Source of the DNA: Azadirachta indica
Lineage: Eukaryota > Streptophyta > Magnoliopsida > Sapindales > Meliaceae
Assembly: GCA_022749755.1 (NCBI GenBank)
Contig: CM040444.1
Span: 12,858,274-12,922,273 of the forward strand
Length of the DNA stretch: 64,000 nucleotides
Reading direction: 5' to 3'
Shown here one piece after another: positions 46,664 through 59,039 of the stretch. Position numbers and translations under genes: made by a program. Positions within the stretch are counted from its first letter, which is position 1. Each line of letters opens with the position of its first letter. The notes beneath the pieces are model-generated. The model had not been told where the DNA came from. It saw nothing but the letters and a program-made list of their open reading frames with translations, and searched no databases.

Positions 46664-49600
46664 TCATCGTCTTCCTCTCCTGCCCCTCCCGCGATGGCCT
46701 CCTCTGCCTCGGCCTCGGCCTCGGCCTCTTGACCCAGATCTGTCTGACTTTAGCCCTAATGATTGGATTCCTCTCCGCTTTCCGTGCCCTTCTTCCTTGT
46801 CCTCTTCATCTTCCTTGTACTTGGCTGAGCTTCTAGCAGTAAAGGAAATCTCTCGAGAACCTCCTGGTCCCAACTTCACATCACTTGGGAGACCAGAAGC
46901 CTGCCGATCATTTTGGAGAGCCTTAACTCTCTCTCCTAAAGGAAGAGCGTCCTCTTTTGCAAGTGATACGCGCTTCCAGAATGCCTCTGCATGCCGATCA
47001 TCCTTAACTTCGTACAATCTACAGAATTTCACATATTGGGAACAAGGAAATGATTAGGAAGTGTTAGCTAACTAAAACGAAGCACTTCATAGAGCCGCCC
47101 AAGCCCTCACCCCCAGCTCTCCAATATACCCTACACATATGGGCTAGAAAAACTCCTGTAGCCTCCTATCTCCTCAGAAGATGAAACAGAAATCCTTCCA
47201 TTCATAATAAGAGCTAGTAACAACTTACCTAGGAGCTCGTGATTTCTTCTTTGTCTTATCCTTGTCAAGTTCGTCTTCTGACGACTGAGATGCTGCTGAG
47301 ACATCAGAATCATGCATACTTTCATCTTCATCCTCCATTACAGGTTCAAAATGTTCCTCCACCAGAGATGGCTGCCTCTGGGACGCCAAAGGATGCAAAG
47401 CAAGATACTCTTGGGAAAATTCATCAATTTGATAGTCCTGGTCACAAAAATCAGAAGAAAGGATGTGATTCAGGGCCAACCAGAAGAGTTAATAATAAAA
47501 AATACAAAAGAAAGAAATTATCATCACATAGATTCAGCCTCAGCTGAAATTGCAGTTTTTGCCAGAAACCTCTTAAAATGGCTGAGATATTGAGAAGCAT
47601 CAATGCCATATTATGCTACTATAGATGCAAGCACTAGTTTCCATTGTTCACTAAATATTAACTTCCATATTCCTTTCTATCTCCATATCCATACATTTTT
47701 CATTAAATAAACATTTCAAAATTCTAGATGCTACCACAATTTTAAGCTTGAGAAACACATAAATATTCCTTCGGCTCTCAACTAGGGACTATTGCTGGAC
47801 CATATGACTTTGGTAGTCACAAAACCTGTGAGATATTTAATATCCCAGGGAGTTCGAACCACTGACCTCTTGGTTGAATCGAACCCAACCCCTGGGGTTT
47901 TCTGGGCAGTATACGTAATGGAGGACGTGAATCACAATAAGGAAATGTGCACATTACAAATATCACATGCATATAAACTTAACAATAGATCATTATACCT
48001 TATTTTCAAACATTGCCGCAAATCGCTCATCTTTGAAAACATCACTGCCAAGACCTTTCTTCTTTTTCGATTTCTTCTTAAGCTCATTATCATCATCTTC
48101 TTTAGTTTCATTTTCAGCTTCTTCATTTTCAAGTATACGAGCTGCAAGACCACGGTTAACCTTGGGCAACTTCCTCTTAAGCTGCAGCAACAAATAAAGA
48201 AAGAATTTGCATTGATAAGCCCAATCTAGATGATCCAACTCTAACAAAATGAGTGACAAATTGGAGAATCTAAAAATTCTAGCAATCTTGTTGACAGGCA
48301 TTAAGCATAAAGGAAGGGTACATTAGAATTAGGAGGGGAAAAAACATAACGAAGACATTTTATTAATCATGTGCTAGGAAACCAAATTTTCATTTTTCTC
48401 ATAATCTTCTGAACAAGTTGATAAACTCAGGACACATCCAATATCATTTTCATAAAAAATGTGTTTGTTTCCCCAATCCAAAAGAAGGGAATAAAATATT
48501 TAAGCAGAAAAATTTAAGAATTTTCTGATAGTACAAAGTCATTCTCCAAAACTACGTCAATCTCACACACTACTCAAAGCACCCCTGTTATTTTTGAAGT
48601 ATAATTTCAAAAATACACAAAAACACCTCTTCTATTTTACTATTTCTCCAAAATACTAGTACACTGCTTTCGTTTTCAAAATATGATAACAAATGCATTA
48701 TTTTCTTGAAAATTCAAAATTCAATTTCACTTTCACTTTACCAAACAATATTTCATGCAAAATTTTAAAATACATTACTGAACATGCACCAAATATCAAG
48801 AAATTTAAAATTTTTTATATACTTCAACGAAAATTTTTCATAGTTGGAAAAGGGAAGAATTAACAATATTTGTCAACCCATGCATTCACGAGTCAGCAAA
48901 GGTATTGGCAATCACATGCTGATCTTTCTAGTTACAGCAATTGGCACAAGATCCACCAACGAACTTATTAAAGATATCTCATAACTTGCTAGCATAATAT
49001 CCACCAATGAACTTATTAAAGATATCTCATAACTTGCTAGAAAATCAATAACATGAGGACAGAATTAATGTGTCACAAGAACATTCATGTGCTTTGTAAA
49101 TCAGGTATGAGATGCAAATAGCTCAAGTAATTTTGAAGAAAAGACAATAATTTTAACAATATAATATTCACCGTAATTCTAGATGCACGTTGCTCTTCCA
49201 ATTTCCTTTGTTTTTGCTCCTCTATGTAGGTCTCATACGCGAAAGGATCCACCAATGCCTTTGCCTGCAAATAGTATGCATTAAAACATAGATTAGGGAG
49301 TCATATCATTTAACGTGGGAAGGTGTCTAATACGCGCAGATACCATATTGAACATGGGCCCAAAATTTATTTCCCAAAAAAGGTCTGACATCTTTTCATC
49401 ACCAGCACTGACAAATTCTCCACAATTTTCCAGTAGATGTAAAACAAAATAATATTTACCGAACACTCTTAAAATTCCCAGGATTGTCTAAATATTCTGC
49501 GAAAATGAAAAGTAAGCTTGCATTAAAGCAACCTAACCTTCTTATATAATCGGTAATCAACAAAGAAGCCATGCATATATGCTCTTAGAAGATTGGTGCC

Positions 49601-52600
49601 AATCAGACTTGTCAAATTCAACTTCTCAAGATCTTCTCTTGTCAAAAATTTGAAGTTATCATATATAGTAGTCTGCCCACCTTCCTCTAGCTCTTCCTGA
49701 GAAATAGACTCAAAAATATCAGCACTTAGACCCAATACTCCAAATGAAACAAACAGATTATTAGAATCTAAATCTTGAAACATACTGTCATGCTCTCCAT
49801 TGGAGAACACCATTTGGGAGTAGGTCCCAAATCAGGTATGAAGTAAGACGGTATCTGACTGCTATCTAAAGCCAGCAACATCAGCCCACTGTCTTTGAAC
49901 ACACATATATCATTTATCTTTCCTCCAGTTGGTTCAATACTAGTCATGCCTTCTCCCTGAGAACAACAGAAGAATCAAATAAGATACAAGCATGTTTTTT
50001 ATCATGAGAAACTGAAAACTGTACAAAAGATACAAGCGTATAAACAAAAATATCAAAAAAGAGGAGAGAACATGAATTTTATTTTGGTCTTAAATGAGGG
50101 TCATAGTATTTTAATTTATTTCAGTTGGATTGAAAAGCTTACAAAAAATCATCAATCAACATCCCTTTTATAAACTACCGTTAGCCTTGGTTAATTTGGG
50201 ACTCATATATAAAAATAAAAGGTCTTTTCCCTCTCTTATCAAAGAGACTAGAGAAAGAATCCTTTTTGCCGTCATTTATTTAAGAAATAATTATTATTTT
50301 GTAATACAATTGCATTTGAAAATGAGGATAAGGCAGTCATTTTTCTGACATCTCTGATAAAAAAAGGAAAAGAGCACCTTTAGTTCTATAATGTCTGTCC
50401 AGCATTAACAGAGAGATTAGCAGGCTCGTGTAAAAATGATGTTGAGTGATGATTTTGCATTTTAACCCCATCGAAACAAACTACTGTGATATGCCCTTCT
50501 ATTGACGTTTTTCTTTAAAACTAATAACCCTCAGGTTCCTTATTTTGCATCCCTAACTCATTTGAAAGAAAACAAGAAACACCTAATTGGACATAATTAT
50601 AGACATCTACAGTAGAGAGTAAACAAATTCTTCTACAATCCTAGTTAAATGAACATACACATATCTCAGCTATACTTACCCATTTTAGTTGAAACACAGA
50701 TTTTATCATTATTTCTTTCTGAGAAGCCAGAGATTGCATCACATTTAGACTTGAGATCAATGATATCCTTTCATAAATTTTTAATTCTTAGCTCTTCCAG
50801 AACTTGTGCATTACTTGAATCAGACGCAAGTATAGACAAATTTTTCCACAGTGAAAAAAACAAAAATTATCTAATATTCTTGCGTTCTCTTTTAGGTTAT
50901 TGATTCCAAATAACAGTAAATGTAACACAAAAGGCTAGAAAAATTAAAATATCTTACAGTCTCAGGGTCCCATATTCTCACAATATGATTATCTGTTGTA
51001 ATCATCTTTGGTCGTTCAGTGTTAATACTCTGATGCCACTTAATATCCAATATTGGACTGCCATACCTGTACAACAGTACAAGAAATTTAGATGAGAAAA
51101 TCTAGAAGCCCAATAGTACATTGTAGTCAACAAAGCTTGGGCAGCAGACTTACATGTGGTCCTTGATTCTGATAGGATAAGAGGAACGCAAGTCATAAAG
51201 CAAAACCTGCACATTTAATGGAAAGATCATCAATGCGCTCACATACAATCATGATACAAAAGGAATGCAGACAGACCCAATATCCAAATCATAAACCATA
51301 CACAAGGAAAGGGACAAATTATTGGATAGGTACTGCTCCAAAATATATTAACTCAAGGTTTCTTCTTTGAGGTGTATGGAGGTGGAAAAATGATAGTGAT
51401 GTAGCAGTGGAAGCACAAGTCCAACGGCTCTATCTTATGCAATTTCAGTTTTGACAACTTAGCTTTTCATAGCATATGACTTCATTGTAGATAAGGTTAT
51501 TATTACTTCATAAATAAAACAAGTTCTATTTCAGACGGCTTGTCGATGGATATTTTGCTCGTTGATGATGAATATTTTGCTGCATGGGTAATTTCCGCAA
51601 TTTATGCACATTGCTAATAGTTCGGCAATCAAACCACCCTACACTAAGTTGGTATTTGAATTGGTTTTCACTTGTTGATTTAAGGTTGACTTCTGCAACA
51701 CAATATCAAAATTCTTTTGGTTTTAGAAATTTAAGTTAACACAATGATGAGTAATAGTTAGCAATAAACATGCCTACATAAATTTTGACCACAATACTGG
51801 AACGTTGTAAAACAAGTGGCATATCTTATGTATTAATTTTCAGCACATACATAGCAACATACTGAAATTCTTTTATTAAAATATGATATTACGCTGATAA
51901 CCCTTTTCTGAGTCCACGAACTAACTGACTTCTGCTCAGCATCAAAACTGAAGTAGATCTTATTAAGCACAAAATAGTATTCTGGAGACATAACAAATTT
52001 TATTAAGTTGACCAAATGAATCATAATGACATTTATTACCTTCCCCGAGCTACTTCCAACTCCCAAAAGGAAACCCCCATTTGTGTCAAACTCTAATGCT
52101 GTGACCTCCTGCAATCAGTGCTTACAGTAAGAGAACAGTATAGGGGAAAAAGAATAAGGAAATTATTCTCGATTTATCTGAGAGTACACAATATTTCTGA
52201 GCCATCACATCTCTGGAAAGCATAATAGGAATAATGTTGTTCTCATATGCATCAGAAAGGTTCCAACTTAAAAAGAAGGGGAAACAGTGGTCACAATCGG
52301 CCCATAAAACTTGCCACATATGACAGACAACAGCACAAGAAAAAAGCATCATAGAGAAGCACATTCAAGAGCAAGGACTTTTGTCAACATTAAACAACAT
52401 ACAGTAGTCCAAGCCCTTTGGCTATCTAGAAATTTAGTCCATGGGGGCATTCCTCATACAAGAAAACTTCGAAATGCATATGCCAAACTTAATAATAAAA
52501 TATGGTACCTGGTCAGCATCACCAGTGGGTGCAACAGCATTAATTCTAGCAACTGAAGATCTTATTCTCATATCAAAACATTCCACAGCACCATCCTCAC

Positions 52601-55600
52601 CACCACAAGCGACTAGCCCATGAAGTTTGCTGAAATTGTAAAATGGAACCCCTGGATAAGCAAAAGTTGATGATAACAAAGCATGCAACTTCTGTATTGC
52701 TAATCAGATACAGGAATCAAAACTGTAATAAGATTAGGCAACAACCTTCTAGAAACTACATTTAGTGCTGGAGACTGTGTATTCAGAGAGGAGAGAAACC
52801 GGCCCTGAAATTTAAAAATCCAGATCATGATTAACAGTGTCAAAACACAAAGCAAGACTGGGAATCTGAACAAAGAATTGTTAAGTATTGTTAAAAAGAA
52901 CAATGAAGCCTCAGACATAATATAGTTATACTGGCACCTTGTGAACACAATTTACTCAAACAGATTCTGGAAGGTAATTTAATGTGGATTCTACACTGTA
53001 ATGAAGGTAATTATCATGCACAACAAGTGGATTGTGAATATATAAATATTGGTCTGTCTAAATTCCCAAAGTACAGATCTCCAATAAAACGAATAACTTC
53101 CAAGACACAACCTCAACAGTGATATATCAAAGGTGAGACATCTTAAACAGTAAAAGGTTCTTGGTGCAACACTTTCTTATACATATAACATTTTTTAGAA
53201 AATGTTAGGGTGCAGTTGGTCCACATAACCATCATCTGGACTCCAATTACCAGTTAATAGAAAATGTTAGGGTGCAGTTGGTCCACATAACCATCATCTG
53301 GACTCCAATTACCAGTTAACACCGGCTCATAAACATTGACATATCCCATGACAATTACCTTGACCTGCAAATTTGAAAGACATTCAAACCTACAGGTGAC
53401 TAGTAGTTAGGGACTCAGTCTCAGTACAAAAATTCCATAAAATTATTATTCTGTTTGCCACTACTTTAATATCCTCCAAGCTTATTTATTGATAAAAATC
53501 AAGAAGAGATGATCATCACTCATATCAAACATCTGTTATGCAACTAAAGCAAAAAGAAGGCAATAATATTGAACTGACATAGCGAAAACATACCTGTTCT
53601 AAATTAATTCTATATAAATCAGCAGAAGAAGCAGCACAAAGCAAGTCACAAGACCAGCAATCATATGCCATATCCCTTCCCATCCTGTTAAAAGAATACA
53701 AATGCATGGCATCAATCATCAATTGCATAATTCAATAACAAAGTGTCAAATACAGTCAAGATTTAGGCAATGCAGAATTCACATATACATCTTAAGTGTT
53801 AAATAGTTGCAACGAATATAATAAAACAGATGAAGAATTAGAATAGGATCATCTGACAACTGCAGTGCAATAAACTAATCATAGACATATACAACCATCT
53901 ACCAGTTCTGAAGTTTTTCCATATTACTGCATAACAATAGGGCACTGAGGCATTTAAGAATTCACAAGGAAAGATCTTAAGTTTTTCCATATTACTGCAA
54001 GACAATAGGGTGCTGAGGTATTGAAGAACTCACAATGAAAGACCTTAAACTCATTGTTATACAGAATATCACCATGTCAATAGGTCTTTAGATATCTAAT
54101 AAGCTCAGTCTCATACCACCACGGCATTTTTTGCTACATCATTTGACTGAGAAAAGTTCTCTCACACTGCTAATGCAAATAAACCCACAAAGAAGAAAGA
54201 CGTACAACATAGATTACAATATAAGTAATCCCCACCCCAGATCAAAACCGCCCAGTGGATTGAGAGACATGCAGGTTAAAAAATCCATGACAACATCCAA
54301 GCACCAGCAAAGCCAACAAAAAGCCACTAACCTTGTAATTCTTTCAATAATCACCAACATTCTAACTCCCATCCTAGCAGATATTCTGTTGTTTTCATCC
54401 TTTCAAACACTCCATAGTAAGGCATGAAAAGAAATTATCGATTTTGGCTCTCTGCACTAAGAGACCTTCACAAAAGGATCCATGAAACCTCAAAACTCCC
54501 CAAGGCTGTGGCCTAATTTCAGTACCACATTCTTATTGTTAGCTAGCCAGTTACCCAAAAACTTAAGCAAATGGCTAAGTGCTCCACAATAGAATTTAAC
54601 TTTTAACATGCCACACCTTATGCAAGATCACTAGGTTGGCCTAGATAACATGTTAAGTTGCCACTTGACCCAAAAGTTTAAGCTAATAGATAAGAGTCCT
54701 ACAATAGTATATGCTTCACTCATCAAACAGAATAGACATAAAAATAAAAAATACAAACACTAATCATCTATTATAATATAACTGATACTGGTAAAGAGAC
54801 GCAAAGAAAATGCCGTCTCATGAGACTAGCAAAAATACCACATTAAGTTGTCACTCAAGTTAATTGGTTCAGACCCAATAATAGGATTGAAACTTAAATA
54901 AATGACTTCCAAATACAGAAAACAAGGTGCTAGTTATGTCACAACAAAGCATTAATACAAACCTTGGAATCCGCAAATTATAGTGTTTTCCATATTTTGC
55001 ATGTAGACAAACAGAACGATCAGCACACAAGAATGCAAGCTTTGAATAGTCATCAGCCAACACCTATGTAGGCAACAAACAATTTTAATAGAATATTAAA
55101 TGTCATGACTATGTTGTGACTAAAGAGACAACAAGAAGTAAGTTAGATTTATTCATAAGATTTAAATTTCTGAAAGAAACATGATAACAATAGGATGAAA
55201 TTCACACAAGATAACTTCAATCATTAGGGCAAGCATGTCAGAAGAGCAGGCAAAGCACCAGCAGTCACATTCCTAGAACACTATTTCCTAATGAAGGAAC
55301 TCAAATAACATATACAAATTCATATTAAGAAAAAAGCATGCAGAATTTAATAGTTACTAGAACGTAAGTCAAATTTATGAGCAATGAACTTCTGATGTCA
55401 TTGGACTGGACATGCATTATCTCATTCTGGCTTGTCTTATTCTTCATTTATGCAGCACATACAAGTCCTTGTACACCCCTTTATTTCCTCTTCTTTTTTC
55501 TCCTTTTTCTGTTGGTGTTATTGGAGAGGGCAAGATAATCTTTTAGATTCTACATAATGATCCCAAAGGAACAAACTACTTGTCACTTCAACGTAATGAT

Positions 55601-56865
55601 CCCAAATGCAACAAAAATTCTTAAAGGTAGTCATATATTAGTTATCATTTTGTAAGCAAGAAAAACAGAGGTTATGGAGGAGATTTCTTGAATCCACCCT
55701 CTACGCTACATAAGGTTAAAACCATAACTAAACCACCAAATCCCCACCACCCTAATTATAGTTTTAAATTTTAACTAATACCCAAATTAACAGCTCAAGA
55801 TTCTCAATGCCATCTGGTTTACAAAGAGTAAATGATTTCAGATTTCATGTTCTACTGCGATCATATCAACTGAAAAATGTACATGCAGTCAAGTGTAGAG
55901 CCGCTAAGCAGATAATAATCCAGTCTCCAGGAAATATGTTTTAAGTACCTGAAAATCAATTATCTCTGAATCCAAATGCCTTTCAAACTTCAGCGATAAT
56001 TGCCTAAGCTCGTATACTTTGACTTGAGGTGGATATATACCTGCATTTCCAATGGTAAATTGAGAAGTTGAAAATAAAATACATTCATAAGGAAAAAATA
56101 AATAAATAAAGCCACAAAATTAATTGTAAAGCACCTGATGCAATAAGAAACTCTCCATCAGGCGTCACCTTGATTTTGGTTGTTGCAGTTTCAAACCACA
56201 AGTCCTGAATTAACTCCACCCTTCGCTGATAATCTACCATAAAATAAAATGATAGGTTAAAACACACAAGAGAACATATATCTTAAACAGTAGAAACTAA
56301 AATAAAAAAATTACCCCATGTAAGAAATAAATACCTGGTAACTCCACCAAAAGAGTGAAATTAAGCAAATTTTCATAGGATATTCAAATAACAATATGCG
56401 AATTTCATTAAATATTTTCATTTTTGCATCTAAGAAAGTCACAAGTTTTTAATTTCACATTGGAAATTAAATCTAAAATTTCAAAATTACAGCTTGAATC
56501 AAATTTTAGAAATATAAGAATATTTAATATTTTTTAAAAAAATCTGGTTAAATTCAACTATGGTTTAAGCAGGGTTTAACTCCTCGACTCTGAAATATAC
56601 CAAAAAATATATATATTTGACATAAACTCACATTAACTTCTAATTCTTTGGCAAGTTAAAAAACAAATTTAGAGCTAACAAGAAGAAAAATAAATAATCA
56701 AAATAAAAGAACAAAGTGTAAACCTATGTTTTTGCGAAGAGCTCGTTGCTTCTTGGGAGGGAGCCAGGCAGCGACAGAGCGCTGTTGTGAAACAACTGAA
56801 TAAATCTTGACTCCGTTTATGGACGTCGATTTCAGCACATTCCCCGCTCCTCCTCTCGACGCCAT
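46664..56865 (-). CDS. NOL10: NOL10/Enp2-type nucleolar WD40 protein (plant EDA7-like), 701 aa
   Basis: Sixteen exons on the minus strand: 56865-56724, 56233-56135, 56040-55949, 55063-54963, 53684-53594, 52804-52746, 52629-52509, 52108-52040, 51206-51154, 51066-50958, 49956-49786, 49696-49538, 49264-49172, 48181-47999, 47437-47229 and 47018-46664. All are GT/AG with agreeing phases, total 2106 bp. The family acts in the nucleolus in small-subunit rRNA processing. Residues ~50-400 are a WD40 propeller (VKVYELRQLSLKFERH, LHGLVACGGEDGAVECFDMR, IVRIWDPET). Then come FLTREDLEKLNLTSLIG, a Lys-rich stretch, the NUC153 motif DERFAAMFEN..YQIDEFS (about 504-522), an acidic stretch, YEVKDDRHAEAFWKRVSLAKED, and a C-terminal RGRGRG tail (about 681-701). 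Length and order are normal. The last exon is taken from an internal acceptor (CTGTAG|A at 47018), because that alone keeps phase. Several introns carry short tandem duplications. Confidence 0.94.
47785..47905 (-). mobile_element. Possible SINE-like segment in NOL10 intron 14
   Basis: On the minus strand the text includes GTGGTTCGAACTCCC, a good match to a pol III B box. It is preceded by CAACCAAGAGGTCA, as in some tRNA-derived SINEs. A clear A box, tail and target duplication were not found. The same text is carried by the duplicated fragment at about 37155-37285, because it lies within the copied intron. Confidence 0.35.
48951..49040. repeat. 48-bp tandem duplication in a NOL10 intron
   Basis: ATCCACCAACGAACTTATTA at 48951 recurs at 48999 with one change. 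Both continue through AAGATATCTCATAACTTGCT. The repeat is close to the exon at 49172 but does not reach it. Confidence 0.85.
53197..53319. repeat. 62-bp tandem duplication in a NOL10 intron
   Basis: Two units starting at 53197 and 53259 are identical by eye over ~60 bases (AAAATGTTAGGGTGCAGTTG, then CATAACCATCATCTGGACTC). The identity implies a very recent duplication. Confidence 0.9.
53911..54046. repeat. 68-bp tandem duplication in a NOL10 intron
   Basis: The units start at 53911 and 53979 (AAGTTTTTCCATATTACTGC, then GACAATAGGG and GAAAGA.CTT). They differ at several positions, so this is older than the 62-bp duplication nearby. Confidence 0.85.
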
Positions 56866-58124
56866 TACGAAACACACTACTCCTCAACAACTTCTTAATT
56901 GTACAGCGATAGAGACGTTCAAAGTTCTTCCTCTAACTTTTAGGGTTGTGTATTTCAGCCTTCTCGAGTTTTGAATTAATTTGCACCACCGCTTCGGCTC
57001 GTCGCCTCTGTTTTTGGAGGCGGCAAGTGTTTCTCGTTTGTTTCTTTAGTTGAACTTCGGAGGACACAGAATAGTACCTGTTTGGAACCGGTGCTAAACG
57101 TATTCCGCCTGGGTATTGGGAGTTCTTCTGCTTGTGGGCATCTACTTGGGCCCATGTATAGCTCAGTCTAAATTTCAAATTTGGGCCGGTTTTCATCAAA
57201 TTTTAGACACAGAGAATTAATAATTTTATTTTTTTTTATAAAAAAATAAAATAAAAGGCCTAACCGATGCTATGGCTTAGAATTTTGAAGAAAAGATTAG
57301 AGTTAATTGTAGGATTTATTTTATGAACAAATCTGGGATAACACTCTTATTAAAGTATTGTCACATATTAATTTAATTTAATTAAAATACACATAATTTG
57401 ATTAGGTAATCTTATTAGACCCTTCCTTCTAAAACTCTCATCTTTTATACGAGTGGAAGCATTTTTATAATAATACATAAAATGTACTCTTTATAATAAT
57501 AATTTACTCGTGAATTTAATTACAAATTTCACCTATATATTCTCATTTAACAAACACAATTATTTGTCTAATTCTAAAAGTTTACTATACAATAGAAGTT
57601 ATATCCAGACTAAAACATTTCATTCTAAAACAATTTTCTTATAATTATGGACTATTTATAAAGCTTTCTTTATGTTATTTCTTTTATCTCAATTATATAT
57701 ATATATCATCATCATCATCATCATCATCATCCTTAAACCAAGCAATTTCAATTAGGCGAGCTATATTTTGTAACAGAATTGAATCATAGTCTTAAAGAGA
57801 TGAGAAGCTGTAAAAAGTAAAAATAGAATAAACCTTTTATAAATAGAATGAACCTAAGTGAAGTACATCACACATATCACTATAAAATATCACAGGACAA
57901 AATCCCAAGTAACAGACAACAACGAAACCAATTTCAGACACAACATTATTATTTTAAACAACATAAAATACATGAATCAGCCTGTCGAAAATTTTAAAAA
58001 AAAAAGAAACAGAAACATGTGTGTGGTATATATAAATATAGATATCCGATCACTGTATGAAAGTTCAGCGTACATGGAATGAAATCCAACGACCAAAGAA
58101 TATGCAGTATGGTAATTTATTTAT
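56866..58124. other. NOL10 promoter side and intergenic DNA with ATC microsatellite
   Basis: The first ~330 bases are less AT-rich and include the NOL10 5' region. A minus-strand open frame at 56933-57199 shows no family and probably is leader sequence. An (ATC)n microsatellite of about nine units is at 57705-57731. The remainder up to 58124 likely includes the PELPK gene 3' UTR. Confidence 0.5.
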
Positions 58125-58754
58125 TCAAGGATTTGTGGTTGTTTGAGTTGGCTTGGGAACGCCTGGAACGGCAGGCAATGTGGGCTTCGGAAGTTCTGGC
58201 AATTCAGGTACTTTTGGCAGTGCCGGTTTTGGAATCTCAGGCACTTTTGGTACCTCTGGCTTAGGAATCTCCGGCAGTTCAGGTTTTTTCGGCAACTCAG
58301 GCTTAGGAGTCTCAGGCACTTTTGGCAACTCGGGCACCTTAGGAAGCTCTGGCTTTGGTATCTCGGGCTTAGGAATTTCAGGTAGTTCAGGCTTTTTTGG
58401 CGGCTCAGGCTTTGGAACTTTTGGGAGCTCAGGTTTTGGAATCTCAGGTACTTTTGGCAACTCAGGTTTCGGAATCTCCGGCACTTTTGGCACCTCAGGT
58501 AGTTCAGGCTTTTTTGGCAGCTCAGGTTTTGGAACCTCTGGAACTTTTGGGAGCTCTGGTTTTGGAATCTCAGGTACTTTTGGCAGCTCGGGCTTAGGAA
58601 TCTTCGGCACTTTTGGGACATCAGGCTTAGGTATTTCTGGCACTGTTGCCTTCAGAAGTCGACGAGCACCAACTAAATTAACATTGTAGCTCATTGACGA
58701 CAAAGCAATGAGCAGAAGTGGTAAGAAAAAGGATGGGAAAGAAAGAGACCCCAT
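58125..58754 (-). CDS. PELPK-repeat cell-wall protein (PELPK1-like), 209 aa
   Basis: Intronless. The N-terminus (MGSLSFPSFFLPLLLIALSS, then ~8 residues to VGA) is a strong signal peptide, followed by RRLLK. The rest is an array of five-residue units, with about eight exact PELPK copies and many variants (PEIPK, PEVPK, PELPE, KPEPPK), ending in TQTTTNP. Alternating Lys, Glu and Pro give a rod-like charged chain thought to bind the wall. Arabidopsis PELPK1 has the same design. The [AG]R[RH]L[LM][KQ] junction and the shared upstream element link it to the proline-rich genes at 5305 and 44399. Repeats allow slippage, so copy number may vary between alleles. Confidence 0.92.
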   Translation of the reverse strand: MGSLSFPSFFLPLLLIALSSMSYNVNLVGARRLLKATVPEIPKPDVPKVPKIPKPELPKVPEIPKPELPKVPEVPKPELPKKPELPEVPKVPEIPKPELPKVPEIPKPELPKVPKPEPPKKPELPEIPKPEIPKPELPKVPELPKVPETPKPELPKKPELPEIPKPEVPKVPEIPKPALPKVPELPELPKPTLPAVPGVPKPTQTTTNP

Positions 58755-58885
58755 TGTTTTTGTTTGAACCGTCAGTCAACGTACTATTTGCAGAAAGGGA
58801 AAATTTTCAGAACGATGAAATGGTGTTGTAAGAATCAATAGAGGATGAAAGTGTTTCTGTGCAATATTTTGCAACTGTTACGGGG

Positions 58886-58893
58886 CTTTTATA
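58886..58893 (-). promoter_or_regulatory. TATA box of the PELPK gene
   Basis: TATAAAAG on the minus strand, 132 bases upstream of the start codon and inside a small GC-richer patch (CCTATAAAAGCCCCG). Confidence 0.65.
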
Positions 58894-59004
58894 GGTGTGG
58901 GAAATGCAGGATAAGGGTTTGAAGATGAAGTTTTAGTATGACCAAAAAGAATAAAAAAAATAATAAAAACTTGGGTTGGTGTGTTGGTGAGAAGATCTGT
59001 ATCT

Positions 59005-59014
59005 TGTTAGTTCA
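59005..59014 (-). promoter_or_regulatory. Shared upstream element TGAACTAACA
   Basis: Read on the gene strand it is GTTGAACTAACAAGATACAG, 251 bases before the start codon. It is the third copy of the element seen at 5122 and 44198; the 5122 copy shares a further T before it (TTGAACTAACA). Confidence 0.45.
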
Positions 59015-59039
59015 ACTTCTCAGAGGCTAGCTGCATTAC

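Noticed and set aside
46585..46836. Plus-strand frame with Leu-rich sequence
   Set aside because: Antisense of the Arg/Gly-rich NOL10 C-terminus.
47785..47905. Possible tRNA gene (GGTTCGAA T-loop text)
   Set aside because: No cloverleaf could be built: acceptor and D arms are missing. Kept only as a weak SINE candidate.
58153..58689. Plus-strand open frame, 178 codons, Gly/Ser/Phe-rich repeats
   Set aside because: It is the mirror of the PELPK gene. The minus-strand product has a signal peptide, a known repeat family and a promoter; the plus-strand frame has none of these.
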